NCBI GenBank assembly: GCA_001600635.1
Contig: BCKL01000008.1
Span: forward strand, 73,830 to 137,829
Direction of reading: 5' to 3'
DNA: 64,000 nucleotides
Origin: Leucosporidium creatinivorum
Lineage: Eukaryota; Basidiomycota; Microbotryomycetes; Leucosporidiales; Leucosporidiaceae
Shown here: piece after piece, positions 47,701 through 58,271 of the stretch
Numbering within the stretch: the stretch's first letter is position 1
Layout: the number at the start of each line of letters is the position of its first letter
Program-made: the position numbers and the translations under genes
Notes under the pieces: generated by a model
Database searches by the model: none
Told to the model about the DNA's origin: nothing
Seen by the model: the letters and a program-made list of their open reading frames with translations, nothing else

Positions 47701-50011
47701 GCGTGGAAGGGAAGGTTTCGAGTATGTCACGCGGTTGGAGCAGTACGCTTTCCTCCTCTGCGTGGCTCTCAACAAGCTCTACGCTTTGCTCAAGCAGCGG
47801 GGAGTCGTGCCGTCGTCGCCGAGTGAGCTCAATCTCCCTCCTTCTTGCCTCGACATCGCTAAGTCTTCGCTTTTTCAACAGTCGAGGACGATCCCGCCGT
47901 CGACAACTCGGACTCGCGCTCCCTCTACGACACCTACCGCGACTCGACCGACATCAAACGGATGAAGTCGGTCAACCTCGACCGCAAGCTCTCCTCCACC
48001 ACCGCTCGCATTCCCAAACGATCCATGGTCATGCAGTCGCCATCTGGTCGAACCGCGCAACCCAACGATACGACCATTCCCCTCTTCTCGGGCAAGCCTC
48101 CCGTCCCTTCTCGCAAGGATCAGCCCATCGTCGACCCCATTCGAGGGACGACCATCCCTGCTGCGACAATGCGACCTCCCATGCCGAATCTCCCCGCCTC
48201 TCAGCGCTCGCTCCCACCAGAAGCTACCACGACTCCCCCTCCTCCTCGACCATCCTTCAATCGCGCCACGACCGCCGTCGAGATCGTCGACGAGCCTCTT
48301 CCTCATCAGCAAAACACTTCGGCCGAAGAACCAGTCCTCGGCGGCAACGGCGAGCCAACGCAGGATGAGGAAGGCATCACCCTCGCCGACATTCCCGTCG
48401 CGCTCGAAGCCGAGCAGGCGCGGGAGCAGCACCGTCACTCGCTGCTACCGCGGTCGGGTACACTCCTCTCGGAGCTCTCGGCGCTCGAGTACCTCATCGT
48501 CAGACATGTCGCTGCCCTCCTCCTTTCGAGCGAGAACTCGGGGCTGAGGGACGTCGTTGCCCTCGACGAGCTACTCGAGATCATCGACGCTCGCAAAGGC
48601 ACCTTCTGGAACAAGCTGTTCAAGGGCAACAAGAAGGAGAAGGTCGACAAGAAGAAGGGTGAGTTCTCGTCGCTCATGTTCGGCGTGCTAGCCCATGCTG
48701 ACCAGCTGTTTTCCTTCCAGGCGTCTTCGGCATTCCCCTCGAGGTTCTCGTGGAGCGCAACGGCGCCGACTCGATGCACGGCGCTGGACCCGGCTCACTC
48801 CGTGTCCCGAGCTTCGTCGACGATGTCATCTCGGCGATGAAGCAGATGGGTGAACCTCGGCGCAAGCTTCTCCGCCAAGGTCAAGCTGACTCTTCCCTGC
48901 TATCACCAGACATGTCGGTCGAAGGCATCTTCCGCAAGAACGGCAACATTCGACGACTCAAGGACCTCTGCGAGGCGCTCGACCGCGATTCAGCTTCCGT
49001 CAACCTCTCCGACGACAACCCAGTACAGCTCGCCGCGCTGCTCAAGAAGTTCCTTCGCGACCTGCCCGACCCGCTGCTACCGTACAAACTCTTCAGCCTC
49101 TTCATCTCTACTCAGCGTACGTTGCGCGCCTTCCGATTCTCGCCTCTCGCTTCTCGGCTGACGGTTCCGCTACCACAGGCATCGAGAACATTGTCGACCG
49201 CAAGAAGGTGCTGCATCTCTGCTGCTGCCTACTCCCCAAGTCCCATCGCGATACGATGGAGGCCATCTTCGTCTTCCTCAAATGGGTCGCCTCGTTCTCG
49301 CACGTCGACGAGGAGACAGGCTCCAAGATGGACCTCCTCAACCTCTCGACCGTCGTCTCGCCCAATATTCTCTACTCGAAGGGCAAGGATCCGGCCAAGG
49401 ACGAAAGCTTTTCGGCTGCCAGGGCGGTGCACGAGCTGCTCGAGTACCAGGACGAGTTCTGGCAGGTGCGTCTGATTTCCGCCGTCTGCTCCAGTCTTTC
49501 GTCCGCTTGCTCACTCAATATCTGACAGGTCCCCGCCGAATGCGTCTCAATGCTCAACGACCAGGAGCTCTTTAGCAACCCGACTCAGCTCACGTCGAAG
49601 GAGATCCTCGCCCGCGCCGAGAACCACGTCCGCTTCGCCAATCGACGAGGTGCCAGCGGACCAGCGCCCATCCCTCATCGCGGCGAGGTGCAGCCCCAAC
49701 GCCCCGACTTCAACCAAGCCTACAGCGCTCCCGCCCTTTTCGCCCCCGGCAGCGGACCTCCTTCTCGACCAGGCTCGACCAACCCTCTCGCTCCTCGACC
49801 CCAAAACGAGCGGCCCATCTCCTTTTCGACACAAGCAGGCGCCTACTCGTCCGGCGGCATCCCTCTACGGCACCCACCGCAACCGCCGAGGTCGCCAGTC
49901 GGGAGCCCTCCCGGTCGCGGCATTACCTCCTCCCCTGGTCCTTATCGTCAGCACTACGCTGTAGGAGATGGCTATCACCCTCCTCCTCCTCGCTCGGATG
50001 GTCCTCGTTAG
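44733..50011 (+). CDS. LRG1: LIM-domain RhoGAP of the Lrg1 type
   Basis: Ten exons (44733-45812, 45932-46091, 46155-46384, 46455-46902, 46968-47822, 47882-48658, 48721-48849, 48910-49116, 49179-49465, 49529-50011) give 1551 residues. The first 330 residues are Ser/Pro/Gln-rich. LIM repeats follow: CAKCGLPMTG near 333, CSKCGAALRG near 400, CTGCRTAILKQ near 455, and after a helical region a further one at CEGCHLTVEEE near 780 ending in CWTCGK. The RhoGAP domain starts near 1184 (GVFGIPLEVLVERNG); the arginine finger is R1235 in EGIFRKNG, and NLSTVVSPNI carries the conserved Asn. In yeast Lrg1 inactivates Rho1 at growth sites and restrains cell-wall glucan synthesis. The tail is Pro-rich. Domain order fits Lrg1 better than Rga1/Rga2, which have two LIM domains only. 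Confidence 0.9.
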
Positions 50012-50404
50012 CATCCTTCCATTCATTTATTCCCCCTCCTCGCATTTTCCCCCTTCTTCGACCTTATACCCTTCCCTCGCTGTAGAGACCACCCTCTTAG
50101 TCGTCGATGCATTTATCATTCTTGTTAAGCTTGCACTCGGACTGCAGGAGCGGGAAGGAGAGCGGCCCAGAGCGAGCGCCGAGAGAGGAGGTCGGGCTTT
50201 GCTCAACGAGATTGCTTAGTCCACAGAGCTCAGATTCACATCAAAGCCGTATTTCCGCCGTTCTCTACTTATGCATTGCAATTGCTGGGCTCGAGGGACT
50301 GCCTTTGAAGTGGGGTCCAACGTCAGAGGGCAAGTTCGCTGTTTCCCTTCGTTCTCTACCTGCTTCTCACTCGACCCGTCTGCACCACCACACTCTACAG
50401 TACA
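50012..50404. other. Intergenic region LRG1 to LOR gene
   Basis: These 393 bp hold a 3' UTR and a promoter. Nothing else can be assigned. Confidence 0.4.
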
Positions 50405-51322
50405 ATGGGACTCTTCAGCTCCAGCTCCGGCCCCGCCAACTTGCAGCCTTTCCAGCCCGCTCTCGGCACCAACCCTCACTACTGCGTCCCTCAGGTCACG
50501 ACGCTCGTACTGAAGGAGAGGGCCTTCACGTTCAGCGGAGATGACTTTGGCGTCAAGGACGCTGCAGGAGTGACGGTATGCAAGGTCGAAGGCAAGGCCA
50601 TAGGCTTTGGGGACAAGAAGAGTGAGTCCGCGACGACACGGCCCTTCCCTGGCTTGCGATGCGCCTGTACGGCCTCACACGATGCTGCTGAGCTCTGCGG
50701 AGTTTCTCAGAGCTATCTATGACCTTCCCTTGCAGTAGGACACCCGCTAACTCCCAGTCTCGGCGTTCGCAGACTTCAAGGACACGAACGGCAACTGTCT
50801 CTTCCAGCTCCGCACCAAGATGCTGGCCCTCCGCAAGACCTTTGTGGCGACGGACTCGAACGACAAGGAGCTCTTTGTCGTCAAGAAGAAGTTCGCCCGT
50901 AAGCTGGACCCGCGGCCTGTCACTCTCGGCGACCTCGCTCGGCTTCGGCGCTAACTCGCTCCCTTCCGCCTCTTCCCCTCGACCGGCACAGTCATGGGCA
51001 GCAAAATGGTAGCGACTTTCACCAATGCCTCGGACGGCCGCGAAATCGAGCTCGTGTGCCGCGGCAACATCATCGACAAGCAATGCACCGTGACGGTCGG
51101 CGACGACGAGAGGCCCGTAGCCACCATCTCGCGCCAGATCATGAACATGAGGGAGATGTTCACGGACAACCAGACCTGTGTGCACTCCAGCCTGTTCCTC
51201 TACTACAAGAGCTGACGCCCTAGAGCTCCACAGACTACGTGACCGTCGCGCCGAATGTCGACCTCGTCCTTATGGCCGCCCTCGCTGTATGCTTCGACGA
51301 GTGCGAGCACGAGGGCAACTGA
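50405..51322 (+). CDS. LURP-one-related (tubby C2-like) protein
   Basis: Exons 50405-50621, 50773-50898, 50992-51177 and 51234-51322 encode 205 residues. The sequence follows the LOR fold: LVLKERAFTFSGDDFGVKDA, then VCKVEGKAIGF, a central LFQLRTKMLALRKTFVA with a following charged strand, and the ending DYVTVAPNVDLVLMAALAVC with FDECEH. This beta-barrel resembles the Tubby C-terminal domain and phospholipid scramblases, and fungi often carry one or more such genes. The biochemical function is unknown; lipid binding is suggested by the fold alone. The length fits the family at about 200 residues. The N-terminal FSSSSGP leader has no clear signal sequence. Confidence 0.82.
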
Positions 51323-52276
51323 GATGCTTGCTTTCGGTTTCAATTCCCTCGATACCCCTCTGTACCCTCTAATACTACATCGGCTTTGCCCCGAATTCTC
51401 TCGCCCGCCGAGCTGTCCCCAGAGCTCTCCAGAGCGATACAAGCCGGGGAGACGACGCGATGCAGCGGTAGTGCGGAGGCCAGCGAGATCTGCGACGGAG
51501 CCAAATAAGTTTCCTGGCTTTCGCTCTCCCCGTCGGCGTCGGCGTCGGCTCGCGGCGTGAACTTTCAAGGCTCCAAGTCTGCTCTCAAGCGCAGGCGTCC
51601 ATTCGGTCACAGAAGCGAAGGAGGACTCAACGCAGAGCTCTACAAGTCGTCTGTGGCTGCACCGGGAGTCAAAGTCACTCTCTTCGAGCCCACCAGACGA
51701 GAGCTCGGCCACTGTGCTCGGGGTTGCCAAGCTGTCTTTGCCTTGCTTGCAAGCTGCAGGACAATCCAAGGTCCAGGTCTCGGCTTGTGCTCGCTTTTCT
51801 ACACAACTGCACCCCGCTGACATCGGTGCAGCGGACGAGCTGCTGCAGCCTTCACAACCCGTCAAAAAAGCTCGGCGATCAAGGTTTCCTTTCGCGCTGT
51901 CTGCCTCGGGGCTCATCTGAGGGCGTGAGCGCGAAGTTGTGACCTTGCTTTAAGCTTGAGATTGAGCGTACAAGCAACATCTACAACTAGCCAAAGCAGG
52001 AGGGCTCTCAGTCGAGTCGGCGAGGGGGCTGAGCCTCCTATCGACTTTCAGAGCCGCGAGGGAGCAGTGGGAGGTACAGAAGATGTAGCTGCGTCAGCCA
52101 CCTCACTCGAAGGCAGTGAGGGCTGCCTGCTACAGCCATCGCGCAGCCTCTCGCCCGACTGAACTTCGGGCACGTTGACGGCTCGCACTCTTTGTCGTCT
52201 GCTACTTCGACCCTCGACTACTCGACTTCCGACCGCCGCTTAGGACGACACAGAGCTCACCCGAGGCTACGGAGAC
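51323..52276. other. Gene-free stretch upstream of ALG5
   Basis: This stretch of 954 bp has no frame with a recognisable domain. It should contain the LOR gene 3' UTR and ALG5 promoter; the remainder is unexplained. Confidence 0.4.
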
Positions 52277-53620
52277 ATGTCACTGGTTGTACTGCTGAGC
52301 GGATTGGCTGTAGGCGTGGTCGCTCTCGTACGTTCAATCGCTTGTCGCGTGCTGGAGCAAGGGTGGGCTGACGAGCTACATCAAGCAGGTCTACATCGCT
52401 CTCATCCTGCTATCACCCGCACCACCAACACCTACACCATCAGAAGCGACTTACCTCTCCCTCGACTCCCCCTCAGCGCCCTCTCCCCTTCCCTCCCTCT
52501 CGTCCTCGGCCGCTACTATCGCCCTCTCCGTGGTGGTACCAGCATACAATGAGAGCAAGCGGATACGCTCCATGCTGCGCGATACCGTGCAGTACCTCGA
52601 GACTCGAGCTGTTGACGACGATGAGGTGCCGGCGGGCGTCGAGAAGGGAAGCTACGAGGTGCTCATTGTGGACGACGGGAGCAAGGATGGGACAGCAGAG
52701 GTGGTACTCGAGCTCGCCAAGGAGCTCAAGAGCGAGTTTGGAGCCAAGAGGGGCAGCATTAAGGTGGTCACGCTCGTTCGCAACCGAGGCAAGGGAGGAG
52801 CGACGAGACATGTACGTAGAGGCTATATGAGAGTACGCTGAGGATGACAGCTCACCGAGAACCTACTGCAGGGCGTCCTTCACTCGGCGGGTCATCGCAT
52901 CCTCTTCTGCGACGCCGACGGCGCTTCCCACTTCCCCGACCTCGCTCTTCTCCAAGCCGAGATGGATCAGCTGCAGCAGGAGCAAGTCAAAAGCGGCGCC
53001 AAGGTCGAAGATGTGCATGGGATGGTAGTAGGAAGCAGGGCGCATCTCGTGAGGACAGAGGCGGTCGTCAAGGTCAGTTCGGCGCAAGTCTCGGCGGTGT
53101 TAAAAGCCGATGCTGACGCTTTTGCACCTACAGCGCTCCTTCTTACGCAACCTACTCATGCGCTTGTTCCATACCTACCTCTACATCCTCGGCATCCGTA
53201 CAATGTGGGTCCTGCTGTCCCCCGAGGGCCGTTCGCCAGGCGCTGACCTCCTCCGTTCCTCTCGCACTGCTCTTCACCATCCTCATCAACAGTCGCGACA
53301 CTCAATGTGGCTTCAAGCTCTCCACTCGCGCCTCGGCTGCCCACCTCTACCCCTCGCTCCACTCTCCCTCTTGGATCTTCGACTGCGAGCTCCTCCTCCT
53401 CGCTCTCCTCTCCGGCATCCCCGTGCGCGAAGTCGGCATCAAATGGCAAGAAGTCGATGGAAGCAAAGTCGACTTGGTGCGCGATTCCGTGGGCATGGCG
53501 GTCGACTTGCTCGTCATTCGCGGAAACTACTTGCTGGGTCGATGGAGCAAGCCGGGGGTGGTGGATCTGAAGGGATGTGTAGCGGTCGAGGTGGTGGAGG
53601 AACCGAAAAAGTCACGGTAG
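52277..53620 (+). CDS. ALG5: Dolichyl-phosphate beta-glucosyltransferase
   Basis: Five exons (52277-52327, 52389-52811, 52872-53072, 53134-53204, 53293-53620) give 357 residues. The enzyme transfers glucose from UDP-glucose to dolichyl phosphate on the cytosolic side of the ER, supplying Dol-P-Glc for N-glycan assembly. The N-terminus is one membrane anchor ([20 protein letters not shown]). The GT2 fold follows: [29 protein letters not shown] with the Asp pair near 111, the [15 protein letters not shown] loop, and [13 protein letters not shown] with the metal-binding DAD near 172. [14 protein letters not shown] and the C-terminal [15 protein letters not shown], which together mark Alg5, are present. 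The length is close to yeast Alg5 (334). The acceptor of the last intron was chosen because it restores the conserved RDTQCGFK motif in phase. Confidence 0.93.
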
Positions 53621-53969
53621 AGCCGAGACGTACACTGCATTAGCATTCAGCATCTCGCATGAGTATGCGCCGAGACGGCCAGCAGGAGCGAGCGCCGAGA
53701 GAGGAAGGAGGGGCCGACCGAGAATGGAGCTCTTGTAAGACGAGTCAATTGGCAGTGGACGCCGGAGATTCCCCTCACCATGAATCAGCCGCGCAGAGCT
53801 CTGCAGACTCTCAACAAAGTGCATTGACCTAGCTCGAGGTCGGCCGTACAGGCAGTCGCGAGACGCGCTCGGCGTTTCTCTTTCTGCGCCATCTCTCCTC
53901 GTTCTTCACTTCGACTCGTTCCATCGCTCTCGCTATTTATATTGGCCGACATCGCGTGCAGTCGGGCAG
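53621..53969. other. Intergenic region ALG5 to DNA ligase gene
   Basis: These 349 bp hold the ALG5 3' UTR and ligase promoter. No other feature is visible. Confidence 0.4.
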
Positions 53970-56900
53970 ATGGCCTTCGCCGGCAACGCCATCCCCTTCT
54001 CACAATTCGCTTCTCTCGTCGAAACGCTTTCAAAGGTCAAGCCGCTACGCGTGGGGCAGAAGAGGAAGAGCACGGACGACGACGATGGTGCTTCACCACA
54101 CCTGAAGCACGTGCGGAGCTGGATCTCGCACTACAAGCAGCTGTTTCCCGGACGTGAAGGAGACGGCAAGAACGCCCTGCCTGAGGGAACGGTTCGCATC
54201 TTCTTGAGGCTCTTCTTTCCTGAAGAAAGTGCCCGTCGAAGGTGTGTACTGCTCTTGCCTGATGCCAGCCCGCCGAGAAATGACCGCCGGCGCGTCGCCC
54301 CTTCGCAGATTCGGCATGCAAGAGACGATCCTCTGCCAGCATCTGAGCGCTTTGTACAGGGTCGACCAACGACGATTCGAGAACTGGAACGCGCCGTCGC
54401 TCGGGCAGAGAGCAGAGACGTCGGGTTGCTTAGGGACGGAGGTGGGGAGCTGGATGGAGAGCAAGGGCAGGGGTCTTCGGTCGAGCGGAGCAGCGGGTTT
54501 GACGTTGGGAAGGTGGGTTCAGTGTTGCTGATTCTACGAGGCGCAAGCTGACCTTTTTGCTCTATCTTCAGAGTCGACCAGCTGCTGGACGAGTTCGCTG
54601 CCAACTGCGAGTTCTCGGCGAAGGACGGTTCGTTCTCTCGGCCCTCATATCCTCACTACAAAGCTCACGACTCGGTTCCTCAGTCCGTCTCTCGCCCTTC
54701 CTCCCCAAGCCCCGCCGCAAGAACCGCGCCATCCTGCGCGACCTCCTCAGCCCACTCTCGGCGTTTGAAACCTCGCTGATGATTCAGCTCATCCTCCGCG
54801 ACCTCTCGCCTCTCCTCTACGCTCCGCCATCATCCTCGGGTCTCATCGCCATCACCGAGTACAACACCGCCGCCTACAAGCGCCTTGAAGTCTGGCAGGT
54901 CTTGCGAGAATGGCACCCGGCGGGAGATGCTCACTACAGGGTAATGAAGGACTTGGATCATGTGGGCAATATAGTCGAGGATCTTCTGAGTGAGTTCTAG
55001 TCTGCTAGCCGCCGCTCACAAGCTGACGTCTACTCTCCGCAGGGCACGGAGGAGCGCCGCCGAAACCCGTCCCCGTCTTCGGCGTCCCAGTTCAGGTCAG
55101 CTCGCTCAGTGATGAGCGCTTAGCTCTCAAACTCATCTTATCTTCGTCTGCAGATCCCCAAGGCTAACCGACCGGGAACCTGCGCCGTGGCTTGCAAGCA
55201 TCTGCGAGGCCGAGTCGCCGTCGAGACGAAATACGACGGGGAGCGGTGTGTTGAGGCTCACCAGCGCTCGGCATACGCGCTCTGTGTTGACTTTAATCTC
55301 TTACTCCGCAGGCTGCAGATCCACGTCGACCTTTCTCGCCCGCTGGAGGACCAGATCCGAATCTTCAGCAAGAGCACTCGGGAAAGCACAGTCGAGCGAC
55401 GCAATCTACTTCCGTACGCCGTCTCCTCGCGACGCTTGGCGCTTGTGCTAATTTCCGACTCATGCAGCATCATTCGTGGTGCCCTCGGCCTCCCACCGTC
55501 CCCTTACGACGCCTACGACCCTCTCCTCCTCTCGCGCCTCGCCTGCCTCGCCGGATCCTCGTCGACTCCTCACGCCAGCCGTTTCATCCTCGAGGGCGAG
55601 ATGGTACCCTACGATGAGGAGAAGCGTGCGATCCAGGAGTTCTGGACTCTCGGATGCGCCAAGAACGGCTACGACATCCCTCTCAGCCCCGACCGAAGAT
55701 CGCAGTCGAGCTGCAGGACGGGGGAGACGATGTCGCAGGAGAAGGAGGCGTACGGTCGTAGATGGGTCGAGTCTTCTCTTCACTTGAAGATTGTGTGGTT
55801 TGACCTGCTCGCGGTGGAGGATGAGTCGCTCGTGGATGGTGAGTTCGGCGCAGGCTCTTCCTCGCATCTCGAAGCTCTCTGACATCCGTTCATGCTTACA
55901 GTACCATTCGAGGAACGTCGAGCGAGGCTCGCCAGCGTGGTGCGCGAGGTTCTAGGATACGTGAGTCGACTCGTCGTTTCGTCGCTTCGCTTCTGTCGCC
56001 CACGCTGACTTTCGACGAAATAGAGCATGCTCGTCGACTCGGCCGATATAGACTTCAGTCAGACGAATGCGCTCTCTGTAAGTCTCTCTGGGCGACTCCC
56101 ATCGAAGACCACTCACTCACGCCCTTTCTATGTAGGACCTTCGCCTTCGATTCGCCCACATCATCACGGATCGCTGCGGTGCGCTCGTTCTCGGCCCTTC
56201 ATTTTCTGCCTCGACATCTAACATATCCTTCAACAGAGGGCCTCATGCTCAAGCCGCTCTCATCTCGCTACAACGATTGGCGGCCGGACATGCGCTGGAT
56301 CAAGCTCAAGAAGGACTTCATACCCGGTGCTGGCGACACGCTCGACTTCCATGTCATCGGAGCTTCTTGGAATAAGAAAAGGGGCCGAGAGCTACTTTGT
56401 AAGTCTTCCCTACCCTCACTCACTCAAAAGCGTCAAGCGACGAACGCCGAGCGCCGATCGCTGACTTTCGCTCTCCAGTGCCGACGTCGATGTACACCAC
56501 CTTCTTCATCGGTCTTCGTGCTGATCATCTCGGTGCTCGCTTCTCGGTGAGCTTCGCTCTCGCTTCTTACAATCCTCCGCTGACCTGCTGGCTGTGCAGA
56601 AATTCGACAAGCCTCACTACCACGTCCTCTTCTCGACCTCGTACGGCCTCGACCGCAAGCAGCTGGGCCAGCTCGATGCATCTATCCGCACACGAGACCC
56701 TCTGCGCTTTGAGTTCGCTGGGACGACCTTCCAAAAGTGCGAGCGGCCGAAGGGCTCCTACGAGGTTTATGAGTCGCCAGTCAGTCGAGTGAGCCCAATG
56801 CTTCAGTCGATTGCTCACCTTCTCATTCCTGCACAGTGCTGTACTTTCACCTTCTCGCTCGCTGGCACTCTCGTCGCTGCCAACTCGAGGCCGCGCATCG

Positions 56901-58172
56901 TCTTCAAGGAGCCGACCGTGTTCGAACTCAATGGCGCCGGCTTTCAGCGCTGTGGCTCACCTGTAGGCCCTCGAGCTCGTGATCCTTTTCCCTCGCCTTG
57001 CGCTGATCTTGACGTCTTATCTGCAGCACTACGAGCTACGGTGGCCTCGCATCACCAAAGTCAATCGACTTGATGGCGAGCCGCTCTCCCTCACGGCACT
57101 GCAGGAGACGGCTGTCAAGGCCATGCGCGTCGTCTCCGCAGACAGCTCGCAGAACCTCGTACAGCTCCTCTGGAGTCGAGCCTCGAAGACAGTCGCCCCG
57201 CCCGAGACGGAGCAGCAGCGACACGATCGCGAGCTCCGAGACTGGGTGGGAAGGCTGGAGAAGGCCGACAAGGTTGGATCTCGACAGTCGTTGCTGAGGG
57301 AGCTTTCGACATTCGTGCAACCAGCATCCTCCCTTCGCCCTCTGGCGTCCGTCACCAATCTGCGCGAGGAGGCCGAAGGGAAAGGGAGGGCGATGCCTGT
57401 CTCGGTGCAGGAGGAGGCCAGCAGATCTTCGCTACGGGTTGAGGAAACAGTCGTACACTTTGACCTCGACCTCACTACCTCGCCAGCGCCGCCTTCCAGC
57501 ACTCGACAACGCCTCGCCTCGCTCTCCTCACCAAACCGGCCGATTGAGCTGCCCGCTTCGGCAGCCTCCTCCCCGCCGACTTCGTCCAAACGTCCCAGAG
57601 CACTCTCTTCCCCCATACCCAAACGACTTGTCAAGCGACCACGAGCCTCATGCCCTTCCATCCTTCCCTCGGCGCTTTCCCCCACCCACGCCGACGTCTT
57701 TCCGCCGCCCGACAAGCGAATCCGCCGTCGCTCCACCCTCACCGCATTCTCCTCTCCCTCCATCCTCACCATATTCGCCTCACTCGCCTCCTCCTCGCCC
57801 ACTCCTTCTCCCACGCTGCCTAACCCCTACGACGGCTACGCTTGGTCGTTCGGCGTCTCTCCAACTCTCGGCGCCTTTGTCCCCAACCCTCGCCAGCCCT
57901 TCCTCGAGTCGGAGAACTACTTCGTCAACCCTCTCGATGTGCTGTGGTGTGCGGGATGGATTCCCACCGATCGTTCATCCGCCTACGAAGGACCTCGCCG
58001 AACAGGCTACATCTTTGTTGACGGAGGGCAGGCCGATGTAGAGCTACTGAAGCAGAAGCGAGGGTCGCCGGCGCAGGGGAAAGGATCAGCGATGACTGTG
58101 TGGATCGTGGAACAGTCGGCGTGCGCCAGCTCGGGAGATTGGGACAAGGCAGGAGTGCTCTCGGTGTTCTAG
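53970..58172 (+). CDS. ATP-dependent DNA ligase, LIG4-like, with unusual C-terminus
   Basis: Sixteen exons (53970-54241, 54309-54512, 54572-54627, 54684-54989, 55043-55095, 55154-55245, 55312-55413, 55468-55838, 55902-55960, 56024-56077, 56136-56178, 56237-56398, 56479-56546, 56600-56779, 56837-56962, 57027-58172) give 1097 residues. The N-terminal domain has ARRRFGMQETILCQHLS. Motif I is ETKYDGER, with the lysine that takes AMP at about 323; motif III is LEGEMVPYDEEKR near 404, motif IV EGLMLKPLSSRYNDW near 538, motif V WIKLKKDF. The OB domain follows. It should seal nicks or double-strand breaks in the nucleus. From about 770 on the sequence is Ser/Pro/Arg-rich, and the last 120 residues (NPYDGYAWSFGVSP, NYFVNPLDVLWCAGW) are not an obvious tandem BRCT pair. 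So it may be a Lig4 relative or a separate fungal ligase family. Confidence 0.82.
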
Positions 58173-58271
58173 TTTTATTCTTGCTTGTTGTAGCCTCATC
58201 TCGCATCCTCGTCATGTATTGTGAAGTGCAGCTGTGCACATTTTATGATATTGCTCTTGCTACGAGAGCGT

